Origin: Scatavimonas merdigallinarum
GTDB lineage: Bacteria; Bacillota; Clostridia; Oscillospirales; Acutalibacteraceae
Assembly: GCA_018713055.1 (NCBI GenBank)
Contig: DVFW01000024.1
Span: 1 to 64,000, forward strand
Reading direction: 5' to 3'
DNA length: 64,000 bases
Positions 8,403 through 15,827 of the stretch are shown here, piece after piece (positions within the stretch are counted from its first letter, which is position 1; each line of letters opens with the position of its first letter). A model generated the notes under the pieces. It was not told the DNA's origin. It saw only the letters and a list, made by a program, of their open reading frames with translations, and did no database searches. Position numbers and translations under genes: made by a program.

Positions 8403-8473
8403 TTCGTTCCCTCCTTTATCTAAAGTACAGGTTATCTGTTTTTATCACAGTTGGGACAGCCGCCCCGCGCTGT

Positions 8474-9142
8474 CTAAAACGGCGGCTTAACAATACGTTC
8501 AACCGGAAAAAGCGGTTGTATTTCTTCTTTCAGTTCTTCCGCCAAAAAAGCCGGCGCCGTAGTCAGCACAAGCGGTAACTTTAAAAGCTTTGCCGTCTGC
8601 AGGGCAAACGGCATAGAGTCCAAAATATGTTTCTTCTCCGTAAGCTGTTGTAAATGCGAATTATTAATCACGCCGGTGGCTTTCACACGGGATGCGGCTT
8701 CAATCTCTTCCAAAAGCGCCGCCGCTTCCTGCGGTGTGCTTGTAAGCGCCCTGTAGTGGTTAATTACATAAAAAGCACTATACGACGGCAGGCGCATGAC
8801 CTGTTGTGAAAAGCGCCCCAGCGCATATGCTCCTGCGTCATCGCCGCCGACATCAACAATCACATATCCGGCAGACGTATCAAACGCCGCGTAGATTTCA
8901 GCAGATAAAGACGGAAGATCCAAATTGGTCCCTGCAAATTGCGGCGCAACAACCTTGATCCCCTTTTTTTGCAGCATAGGCGTATAATCGCTTGACCGGA
9001 AATAGGGGTTGACAATGTCCAAATCCACCAGTGTAACACGCTTATCCTGCCGGGCAAGGTCAAGCGCCAGATTGACAGATAAATTTGTTTTTCCGCACCC
9101 GTAATGGCCATATATAATTGTAAGTTTATTTAATTGCAGCAT
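8474..9142 (-). CDS. P-loop nucleotide-binding protein (CobQ/MinD/ParA-like)
   Basis: A 222-residue SIMIBI-class NTPase. Walker A is YGHYGCGKTNLSVNLALDLA, followed by VTLVDLDIVNPYFRS (Walker A' region) and VIVDVGGDDAGA (Walker B region). No membrane segment or DNA-binding domain is visible. The ATG at 9142 (MLQLNKLTI) lies 7 nt past the metY stop codon. Longer in-frame starts would run into metY. It sits between metY and the ferredoxin-dependent oxidoreductase on the same strand, so a role in assembling or regulating that enzyme is possible but unproven. Confidence 0.8.
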   Translation of the reverse strand: MLQLNKLTIIYGHYGCGKTNLSVNLALDLARQDKRVTLVDLDIVNPYFRSSDYTPMLQKKGIKVVAPQFAGTNLDLPSLSAEIYAAFDTSAGYVIVDVGGDDAGAYALGRFSQQVMRLPSYSAFYVINHYRALTSTPQEAAALLEEIEAASRVKATGVINNSHLQQLTEKKHILDSMPFALQTAKLLKLPLVLTTAPAFLAEELKEEIQPLFPVERIVKPPF

Positions 9143-9149
9143 ATCCTTA

Positions 9150-10421
9150 TCAAACTCTTTCCAGGGCCTGTGCAAAATCGGCAAGCAGATCGTCAACGTC
9201 TTCAATGCCAACAGAAAGGCGGATCATGTTAGGGCTTATGCCTGCCTGCTGAAGCTGCTGGTCCGTCATCTGCCTGTGCGTTGTGCTCGCAGGATGTAAA
9301 ACACAGGTGCGCACGTCCGCCACATGTGTTACGATCGCGCCGATCTGCAACGCTTCCATCAGCTTTGCCGCCGCTTCTCTTCCTCCCTTTACACCAAACG
9401 AGATTACACCGCAGCTACCGCCCGGCATATATTTTTGCGCAAGGTTGTAATACGGGCTTTGGGGAAGTCCGGGATAATTGACCCATTCAATTTTGTCACT
9501 TTTTTCCAAAAAACAGGCAATCTGTTGCGCGTTTTGGCAGTGGCGCTGCATACGCAGTGCAAGCGTTTCAAGCCCTAAATTGAGCAAAAAAGCATTTTGC
9601 GGAGACGCCTGTGCGCCAAAGTCGCGCATAAGATGTACTCTGGCCTTTGCAAGATAGGCGGCCTTTCCAAAATGGTGGGTATATACGACGCCATGGTACG
9701 TATCGTCCGGCTGGGTCAGCATGGGATATTTGCCATTGTCCCAATCGAAACATCCGCCATCTATGATAACACCGCCCAGCGCTACCGCGTGACCGTCCAT
9801 ATATTTTGAAGTAGAATGTACGATGATATCTGCTCCAAATGTAAACGGCCTGCAATTAACCGGGGTTGGAAAGGTGTTGTCAACAATTAAAGGTACACCG
9901 TGCGCGTGCGCGCAGCGCGCATACATCTCCAGATCTGCCACCACCAGAGCTGGATTGGAAAGGCTTTCGATAAAGACCGCCTTTGTATGGTCCTGAAACG
10001 CCGACATGATTTCCTGCTCTGTTGCATCGGGCGCCATAAAGGTAGTCTCAATCCCCAGTTCACGCAGCGTTTTATTAAACAGGTTAAACGTTCCCCCGTA
10101 AACTGCGCTTGCACATATTATATGGCTGCCGCTGTGGCAAATGTTCGTAATTGCTATCATGGACGCCGCCTGTCCCGATGAAGTCAACAAAGCGGCAACA
10201 CCGCCTTCCAGGTCGGCTATTTTTCGTTCTACCGCGTCCAACGTAGGATTTGCAAGGCGGGTATAGAAAAAACCGTCTTCCTCCAGGTCAAACAGTTTGC
10301 CCAGCTTTTGGGCGCTGTCGTATTTAAAGGTTGTGCTTTGTACAACAGGAAGAACTCTGGGCTCCCCGTTTTCCGGCTGATAGCCCGACTGTACACATTT
10401 GGTTCCAATACGCCAATCCAT
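9150..10421 (-). CDS. metY: O-acetylhomoserine sulfhydrylase (Cys/Met metabolism PLP enzyme)
   Basis: This 423-residue enzyme forms homocysteine from O-acetylhomoserine and sulfide with pyridoxal phosphate. The PLP lysine is in HSTSKYMDGHA. YTRLANPTLDAVERKIADLEG near residue 53, ALLTSSGQAASM and the C-terminal LSVGIEDVDDLLADF complete the family pattern. The length suits MetY rather than the shorter cystathionine lyases. AAGGAGG precedes the ATG by 11 nt. The zinc-ribbon gene upstream ends 33 nt away and the P-loop gene follows after 7 nt, so it is probably in one transcript with both. Confidence 0.93.
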   Translation of the reverse strand: MDWRIGTKCVQSGYQPENGEPRVLPVVQSTTFKYDSAQKLGKLFDLEEDGFFYTRLANPTLDAVERKIADLEGGVAALLTSSGQAASMIAITNICHSGSHIICASAVYGGTFNLFNKTLRELGIETTFMAPDATEQEIMSAFQDHTKAVFIESLSNPALVVADLEMYARCAHAHGVPLIVDNTFPTPVNCRPFTFGADIIVHSTSKYMDGHAVALGGVIIDGGCFDWDNGKYPMLTQPDDTYHGVVYTHHFGKAAYLAKARVHLMRDFGAQASPQNAFLLNLGLETLALRMQRHCQNAQQIACFLEKSDKIEWVNYPGLPQSPYYNLAQKYMPGGSCGVISFGVKGGREAAAKLMEALQIGAIVTHVADVRTCVLHPASTTHRQMTDQQLQQAGISPNMIRLSVGIEDVDDLLADFAQALERV

Positions 10422-10454
10422 TGATTTGTATGCCTCCTTATATAGCTATGCTCT

Positions 10455-11027
10455 TTAAAACAGCCCTTTAATCAAATTTGCAACATAATCCACGCCAAAA
10501 ATGACCAGCGCTACCAGTACAATAAACAGCAGCGCCGACACGATTCGGACCGTTGTCCGCTTTGCAGGGCTCATTTCTTCAAATTCCTCTATGCTTTTCT
10601 CCGGTTTTTTCCCGGGCTGTGCCGCTTTCTTTTTATCTTTCTGCTTTTCCTCCGGCCGGTGTGCATAAGTATAACCCTCCGATGGGAAATTTTCATTGGA
10701 AATAATCTGCGCGTCTGTATGGATTGCGCCTATGCCGATCAAAATATCTTTTGCCTGTGCACAGGCGCCGTAGGGCACCTGTATTTTCACTTTTGCCGCA
10801 AGTTTGCCCGTTACAGCGTCGGCGCTGCGTTCCTTTTTCGATATCCGTTCCACACAGGGAACGCCGTTGTCGCGCAGGGCGGCTACGATTCGTTCACGCT
10901 CAAACCCGTCTGCACTGATTACACACACAGGATCGTTTTCCTGGATTTCATTTGTAAGCGGACGCATACATTCCGGGCAAACCGCGCCCTTTTGATAAAG
11001 CGTTGTACAATGCGGGCAATATTTCAT
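10455..11027 (-). CDS. Zinc-ribbon, DUF2007-like membrane-anchored protein
   Basis: A 190-residue protein of unknown function. The N-terminus has a zinc ribbon (CPHC...CPEC, residues 3-22). The middle (about 30-100) resembles the DUF2007 putative signal-transducing domain: VISADGFERERIVAALRDNGVPCVE, with key residues at about 35-59. A charged linker leads to one C-terminal membrane helix (IVSALLFIVLVALVIFGVDYV), so the rest faces the cytoplasm. I chose the ATG at 11027 (MKYCPHC) because the zinc ribbon then starts the protein. It probably begins the metY transcript. Confidence 0.7.
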   Translation of the reverse strand: MKYCPHCTTLYQKGAVCPECMRPLTNEIQENDPVCVISADGFERERIVAALRDNGVPCVERISKKERSADAVTGKLAAKVKIQVPYGACAQAKDILIGIGAIHTDAQIISNENFPSEGYTYAHRPEEKQKDKKKAAQPGKKPEKSIEEFEEMSPAKRTTVRIVSALLFIVLVALVIFGVDYVANLIKGLF

Positions 11028-11101
11028 GGGAATCCCGTCCTTTTTCCGCCGGATACAATTTTTATGTCTGTCCGGCACTCTTTTCTTTACGTTTACAGTA
11101 T

Positions 11102-11130
11102 ATCATAACAAAAAATGCTATAAAATGCAA
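11102..11130 (-). promoter_or_regulatory. Predicted promoter of the zinc-ribbon/metY operon
   Basis: Minus strand: TTGCAT (11125-11130), 17-bp spacer, TATGAT (11102-11107), about 70 nt upstream of the ATG at 11027. Confidence 0.65.
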
Positions 11131-11131
11131 C

Positions 11132-11168
11132 AAAATTGGAGCAGAGAAAATATCCCTGCCCCAATTTT
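11132..11168 (-). terminator. Intrinsic terminator of dpaAB
   Basis: A 13-bp stem AAAATTGGGGCAG / CTGCTCCAATTTT (one G-U pair on the minus strand) ends in TTTTG. It lies 82 nt past dpaB and abuts the next promoter. Confidence 0.7.
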
Positions 11169-11249
11169 ATGGTATAGAACAGATCCAAAGCATACAAATT
11201 ATCGGTGTTTTTATAAAAACGGCTTGTTTATCCATACGCTTTGGCGTTT

Positions 11250-11837
11250 TCAGCAAAACACAGGCTGTATCTGTTTTTCCTGCAAAGCAAGCACCAGGCT
11301 CTGCTCAAGCTTATTGAAATGCGCAACCAGAGAGTTTGGCTTGTTTTGCGGGTCGTCCTGTGAAAGCGGTGTAAAATAGATGTGCTTTGTATTGAGCGCT
11401 TTGCCTATATTTTGCGCAGACGCGCCAAGCGCGTCGTTGCTTGCAAGCGTTAAAAGCACCGGCCTGCCGATCCGCAAGTGCGATTTGACCGCCATCGTAA
11501 CAGGCGTGTCTGTCACTGCGTTTGCAATTTTGGCAAGTGTATTGCCCGTGCATGGACAAACTGCGATAATATCGCACATTTTTTTAGGTCCGACAGGCTC
11601 GGCTTCGGCAATGGTATGAATAATTTTTTTGCCGCAGATTGCCTCAATATTTTTCTGAATTTCCTCTGCCTTGCCGAAGCGTGTGTCTGTTTCGTAGGCG
11701 GTCTGTGACATAATGGGAATTATATCATAGCCAGCCTCGGTTAAATGCTCCATCTCTTTTATCGCTTTAGAGAACGTACAGAATGAGCCACATAGCGCAA
11801 AGCCTACCGTGGTTTTACTCACTTTAATCCTCCTCAA
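11250..11837 (-). CDS. dpaB: Dipicolinate synthase subunit B
   Basis: A 195-residue flavoprotein-fold protein. TTVGFALCGSFCTFSKAI at the start and VCPCTGNTLAKIANAVTDTPV near residue 95 are typical of SpoVFB/DpaB. With DpaA it makes dipicolinic acid in the mother cell, the calcium-chelating core component of heat-resistant spores. It overlaps dpaA by 14 nt. Its presence is good evidence that the organism, or a recent ancestor, forms endospores. Confidence 0.95.
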   Translation of the reverse strand: MRRIKVSKTTVGFALCGSFCTFSKAIKEMEHLTEAGYDIIPIMSQTAYETDTRFGKAEEIQKNIEAICGKKIIHTIAEAEPVGPKKMCDIIAVCPCTGNTLAKIANAVTDTPVTMAVKSHLRIGRPVLLTLASNDALGASAQNIGKALNTKHIYFTPLSQDDPQNKPNSLVAHFNKLEQSLVLALQEKQIQPVFC

Positions 11838-12693
11838 GCATATTGAATATTGTATTTTTTATAATTTCGCCCGACGTCTTCGGCGCAACCTTTCCAGGTA
11901 ACGACAACGCGTGCACGGCATTAATCCCCATTCGCCGCGCACTGTCAAAATCAACACCGCCAGGCGTGGACGCCAGGTCTATAACGCAGGCTTCCTGCGC
12001 AATATGCGCCAGAACGTGAGAGTCCAATATCAAAGCGGGGACCGTGTTAAAAATAATATCGTAAGCGCCGTTGTCTGAAAGCGCCTTTATAGCAACCGGT
12101 TCGTGTCCCAGCAGGCTGATCCAGGCGAGGTCCTGTTTTTTCCGCGCGGCCACGTACACCTGTGCGCCAAGCCCTCTGAGCATGTTGGATAAGACCTTCC
12201 CAATTCTTCCAAACCCTACAACCAGGCATTTGGAGCCGTTAATTGTTCCTGCATATTCCCGCATGGCAATTTCCAGCGCACCTTCAGATGTTGCCACCGC
12301 GTTTAAAACATTGAGCTCTTCCCTGTCAAAATAGTCAAAAACCATATCTTTATTCCACAGTTTGCTCGTTTTTAAAAGACGCTCTTTCATACCGCAATAC
12401 ACCCGTTTCCCCTGCATCATACGCGCAAAACCGTCGTCAAGCGGTATTTTTTCACCGGCAAACGGTGCGTTTAAATTTTTTCCGTCCTTGGTAACCGGCA
12501 ACGGCAATACAATTGCCTCGCTGCACAGCGCCGCTTCTGGCGGCGTAACAAGGCCTTCCATGCCCCCCAAAATCTGCTCCAGTTTATCAAAACCGCTTAA
12601 AAGTACCGTGTATCCGTCCTCATAGATTGCCCGGGCAGCGGAAAGCTGGCGTTTGTCACCACCTATTACACCAAAACTATTTATATGAATCAC
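11824..12693 (-). CDS. dpaA: Dipicolinate synthase subunit A
   Basis: DpaA is the NAD(P)-binding subunit that acts on dihydrodipicolinate. The protein starts INSFGVIGGDKRQLSAARAI, has a Rossmann motif VVGFGRIGKVLSNML in the middle and ends with DLASTPGGVDF and LSLPGKVAPKTSGE, all matching SpoVFA. I favour GTG at 12693, preceded by GGGGGT at 7 nt (289 residues). ATG at 12708 has no ribosome site and is the alternative. Sporulation-sigma control is expected from the family but I did not identify a promoter. Confidence 0.93.
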   Translation of the reverse strand: MIHINSFGVIGGDKRQLSAARAIYEDGYTVLLSGFDKLEQILGGMEGLVTPPEAALCSEAIVLPLPVTKDGKNLNAPFAGEKIPLDDGFARMMQGKRVYCGMKERLLKTSKLWNKDMVFDYFDREELNVLNAVATSEGALEIAMREYAGTINGSKCLVVGFGRIGKVLSNMLRGLGAQVYVAARKKQDLAWISLLGHEPVAIKALSDNGAYDIIFNTVPALILDSHVLAHIAQEACVIDLASTPGGVDFDSARRMGINAVHALSLPGKVAPKTSGEIIKNTIFNMLEED

Positions 12694-12863
12694 GATTGTT
12701 ACCCCCATAACCCAAATGCGTGCATAGAAAGCAAAATTCCTCTGACAACATATAATACGGGGATAGAGCTTTTTAAGTGCATATGTAAAACAGGCGCCGC
12801 CGCCCGCATTCCCCTGCACACGCCAACGCCCATTTTTATTTTTGTACGTTTTTATAAACTGTT

Positions 12864-13049
12864 TCAGCCGTTGCAGCAGCTGCTCTTTACTTCAAAGGAC
12901 TGGCAGTCAGTGCATTCGTTCATGGTAGGATTGCTCTCATGCGTACCGATCTGGATACAGTCAAGCGCGCAATAATCCTGTGAATTGTTATGATATTTAC
13001 ACTGCTGTACCGTACATTTGATGCTTTTGTTTGCAAATGAATTATCCAT
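12864..13049 (-). CDS. DUF1540 small cysteine-rich protein
   Basis: A 61-residue protein with eight cysteines spaced as in DUF1540 (CTVQQCKYH, YCALDCIQIG, ECTDCQSF, SCCN). It is probably a metal-binding protein of unknown role and is common in sporulating Clostridia. AAAGGAAG lies 10 nt before the ATG. It is about 170 nt upstream of dpaA on the same strand, so co-expression is possible but not shown. Confidence 0.85.
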   Translation of the reverse strand: MDNSFANKSIKCTVQQCKYHNNSQDYCALDCIQIGTHESNPTMNECTDCQSFEVKSSCCNG

Positions 13050-13098
13050 GTTTTTCGTACTTCCTTTCCTGTTATTCTTTCTTTTAATTTATAAATCA

Positions 13099-13132
13099 GA
13101 CGGTCATCTGCGCAACGCGCAGTAAAACCGTC
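13099..13132. other. Two-tier hairpin between divergent genes
   Basis: GACGGT...ACCGTC encloses CTGCGC-AAC-GCGCAG, and the plus strand then runs AATTTTATTTTT. It has the form of a terminator but no plus-strand gene lies upstream. On the minus strand it lies in the leader or promoter region of the DUF1540 gene. Confidence 0.4.
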
Positions 13133-13203
13133 AATTTTATTTTTATCGTTTTACGCTTTTTTATACAACACAGATTTTTCTTGCGTGCATAAGATGGAAC
13201 GAG

Positions 13204-13533
13204 GTGAAAAACATGTTTTACATAATTCGGGATATTCTTTTCATAATTTTGGCAATAATTGGCCTGATTGATCTTGTACGGATGGTTGCGCTCTTTTTTC
13301 TCCGTACCGAAAGCGACAAGAACATGCTATTTGTCATCCCAATCGAAGGGCATAACGAGGAAGCAGAAGCTCTGTTGCGCCATGCGGCTGCCCGTGTAAA
13401 ATGGTTTGGCGGCGGGCGTTTTAGAAAAATTGTCTGCCTGGACTGCGGCATGGACGCCGAAACACGTAAAATCTGTGAACTTGTCTGCAAAGATTATCCG
13501 TTTTTTGAAATACAGGAATGTATTCTATATTGA
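13204..13533 (+). CDS. Small membrane-anchored protein, unknown function
   Basis: 109 residues. A single N-terminal membrane helix (IIRDILFIILAIIGLIDLVR) is followed by a cytoplasmic domain of about 75 residues with MLFVIPIEGHNEEAEALLR and KIVCLDCGMDAETRKICEL. GAGGTG precedes the ATG by 6 nt and a terminator follows, so this is a real short transcript. I do not recognise the family. Similarly built proteins are typical hypotheticals of spore formers. Confidence 0.75.
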   Translation: MKNMFYIIRDILFIILAIIGLIDLVRMVALFFLRTESDKNMLFVIPIEGHNEEAEALLRHAAARVKWFGGGRFRKIVCLDCGMDAETRKICELVCKDYPFFEIQECILY

Positions 13534-13553
13534 ACCATTCCTGATTTCCTTGG

Positions 13554-13597
13554 CAGGGTGCAAATGTTTTTTCTTGCGCCCTGTTTTTATTTTTTTG
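13554..13597 (+). terminator. Intrinsic terminator
   Basis: CAGGGTGCAA / TTGCGCCCTG (10 bp with one wobble pair), then TTTTTATTTTTTT. Confidence 0.85.
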
Positions 13598-13640
13598 TAT
13601 TTTTTGATAAAAATACGCAGCAGAAAATTTTGTTTTTCAC

Positions 13641-13669
13641 TGTTCATCTCTGTTGCTTTATGCTATAAT
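13641..13669 (+). promoter_or_regulatory. Predicted promoter of murT-gatD
   Basis: TGTTCA, 17-bp spacer, TATAAT with an extended -10 TG (TGCTATAAT). The start codon of murT is 50 nt downstream. Confidence 0.65.
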
Positions 13670-13718
13670 ATTTATTTGAAATTACACATGGCGAAGGCTA
13701 TGGTTTGGAGCGTAAAAA

Positions 13719-15044
13719 ATGAAAGCTTTTTTTGTAATACTGATTTGCCGGATACTCAAATGGATTGGCGGTATTTTAGGGCGGGGTAGCAGCCTGCCCG
13801 GACAAATTGCCCTGAAGCTGGATAAAAATATTCTGAGTAAAATCCGGCTTCCCAAATATGTAATTGCCGTAACCGGCAGCAACGGAAAAACCTCTACGGT
13901 TGAAATGATTGCCCGCATTTTGCAACAGGGCGGCAAAAACGTCGCCTGGAATAAAGAAGGTTCCAACCAAATTGAGGGTGTAACAACATTGATCCTTGCA
14001 AGCTGCTCTCTTTTTGGAAGAATGCGCAAGGATATCCTTTTGATTGAAACAGATGAACGTTACGCGCGCTATACCTTCCGTTATTTTACTCCCACGCATT
14101 ATGTGATCACAAACCTTTACCGCGACCAATTAACCAGAAACGGACATCCGGAATGGGTATACGCCGCTTTACAGGACAGCATCCATGAAAACACGCAACT
14201 GATCCTTAACGCAGACGATCCACTGGTTTCTCTGTTTGGCCGCAACCGTAAAGATACCGTCTGGTTTGGCGTAGACCGCTACGGCGGCTCTACACAGGAA
14301 CCGCACGGTATGTACAAAGACGGGGCGTACTGCCCTGCCTGTAAAGAAAAGATGAAATACGACTATTACCATTATAATCACATAGGCAGCTATCATTGTC
14401 CCAGTTGCGGGCACAGAAAGCACCCAACCGCCTTTACCGTAACAGATGTGGATCTGGAAAAAGGGGAAATTGTAATCGACAACACCAGCGTTATCGCCCT
14501 TTCCCTGCACAGCATATATAACGTATATAACCTTCTGGCCGCATACGCCGTGTGCGCGCTTGCCGGCATTGAACGAAACCTTATTGCAGACAGTATTCAG
14601 CATTATGCGCTGAAAAACGGCCGGGTCGTAAACTTTCGCATGGGTGCGCACGCGGGTACGCTGCTGACCTCCAAACATGAAAATTCTGTATCTTACGACC
14701 AGTCCCTGCGCCTTGTTTCCCAATGCAAAACGCCCTACAGCGCCATGATCATCGTTGATGCGGTCAGCCGCAAATATTTTACAAGCGAAATTTCCTGGCT
14801 GTGGGATATTGATTTTTCACAGCTGCGCACAAACACATTGCAGCGCGTGATGTTATGCGGTACGTACGCAAACGATCTTGCCGTGCGCTTTTTCTTTACA
14901 GATATACCCCGGGAAAAGATTATGGTAGAAGAAGATATCGGAAAAGCCGTGGATACATTTGTACAATACGGTAACGAACCGGTTTTTGCAATTACCTGCT
15001 TTTCCGATAAGGACAAGCTGCTTGGCCGCGTTACAGTTTTATAA
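13719..15044 (+). CDS. murT: Lipid II isoglutaminyl synthase subunit MurT
   Basis: MurT is a Mur-ligase-fold enzyme that, with GatD, amidates the alpha-carboxyl of D-glutamate in lipid II. The ATP loop GSNGKTSTVEMIARIL is near residue 51. LIETDERYARY and TNLYRDQLTRNGHPEW follow. The inserted zinc ribbon CPACKEKMKYDYYHYN ... YHCPSCGH that marks MurT is present near residues 205-235. The C-terminal half is the DUF1727 region. 441 residues is normal. TTGGAG lies 8 nt before the ATG. gatD follows after 27 nt. Confidence 0.95.
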   Translation: MKAFFVILICRILKWIGGILGRGSSLPGQIALKLDKNILSKIRLPKYVIAVTGSNGKTSTVEMIARILQQGGKNVAWNKEGSNQIEGVTTLILASCSLFGRMRKDILLIETDERYARYTFRYFTPTHYVITNLYRDQLTRNGHPEWVYAALQDSIHENTQLILNADDPLVSLFGRNRKDTVWFGVDRYGGSTQEPHGMYKDGAYCPACKEKMKYDYYHYNHIGSYHCPSCGHRKHPTAFTVTDVDLEKGEIVIDNTSVIALSLHSIYNVYNLLAAYAVCALAGIERNLIADSIQHYALKNGRVVNFRMGAHAGTLLTSKHENSVSYDQSLRLVSQCKTPYSAMIIVDAVSRKYFTSEISWLWDIDFSQLRTNTLQRVMLCGTYANDLAVRFFFTDIPREKIMVEEDIGKAVDTFVQYGNEPVFAITCFSDKDKLLGRVTVL

Positions 15045-15071
15045 CCTGCAGGCATGAAAGGATTTTGATCT

Positions 15072-15809
15072 ATGAAGCTAAAGCTTTTACATTTATACGC
15101 CGATCTAATGAATTTGTACGGAGAATATGGAAATATTGCCGTACTCAAGCGGAATTTGGAAGACCAGGGCGCACAGGTGAGCGTTATAAAAGCAGAAACC
15201 GCCGCCGGGCTTTCATTTGGCGCATTTGACTTTGTTTATATCGGCAGCGGCACAGAGAAAAACATGAAAAAGGCGCTTGCCGATCTGCGCAAAGAAAAAG
15301 AAAGTTTTGCAAGAGCTGTACAGGGTGGTACCGTTATGCTGCTTACGGGCAATGCGTTTGAAATGCTTGGGAAAATCGTAACGGACTGTACCGGAAAAAA
15401 TTACGAGGGGCTGTGCCTTGCGCCTTTTACAACTACAGAGCAGTGCAAAAAGCGGGTCACCGGCGACTGTTACTGCGTGTGCGATTTTCTGCACGAACCG
15501 CTTGTGGGCTTTATAAACAAATGCAGCGCCATACAAGGCGTTGAAACACCGCTGTTTGACATGCAGATGGGGTTTGGCAACAGTGAAAACGAAACACTGG
15601 AGGGGCTGCATCTGCGCAACTTGTTCGGAACGCATATGATCGGCCCGATTCTTATCAAAAACCCGCATTTTCTGGAATATATCGTCGTTTTACTATGCAC
15701 GCGGCAAAATGCCGAATTCGTTCCGGTACACAAGGAATACCCTTATGCGCAGCGCGCTTACATTGTTACAAAGGAAAAGCTCTATGCGCGTATGCAAAGG
15801 GAAATATAA
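15072..15809 (+). CDS. gatD: GatD-like glutamine amidotransferase subunit with missing catalytic residues
   Basis: This 245-residue protein pairs with MurT and starts KLLHLYADLMNLYGEYGNIAVL, the GatD signature (about residues 4-25). GatD normally hydrolyses glutamine with a nucleophilic Cys in CGGYQ-LLG and a His in GTYLHGP. Here the first site reads TGNAFEMLG and the second GTHMIGP, so Cys is replaced by Thr and His by Ile. No Cys sits nearby that could substitute. By sequence it should not release ammonia by the usual mechanism. It may be structural, or MurT may use free ammonia. AAAGGA lies 9 nt before the ATG. Confidence 0.85.
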   Translation: MKLKLLHLYADLMNLYGEYGNIAVLKRNLEDQGAQVSVIKAETAAGLSFGAFDFVYIGSGTEKNMKKALADLRKEKESFARAVQGGTVMLLTGNAFEMLGKIVTDCTGKNYEGLCLAPFTTTEQCKKRVTGDCYCVCDFLHEPLVGFINKCSAIQGVETPLFDMQMGFGNSENETLEGLHLRNLFGTHMIGPILIKNPHFLEYIVVLLCTRQNAEFVPVHKEYPYAQRAYIVTKEKLYARMQREI

Positions 15810-15827
15810 AAATTGAGGTTTTGCCAG

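Noticed and set aside
14800..14815. Third copy of the GGGATATTGATT repeat core
   Set aside because: Lies inside murT, encodes WDIDFS and has no inverted partner, so it is a chance match.
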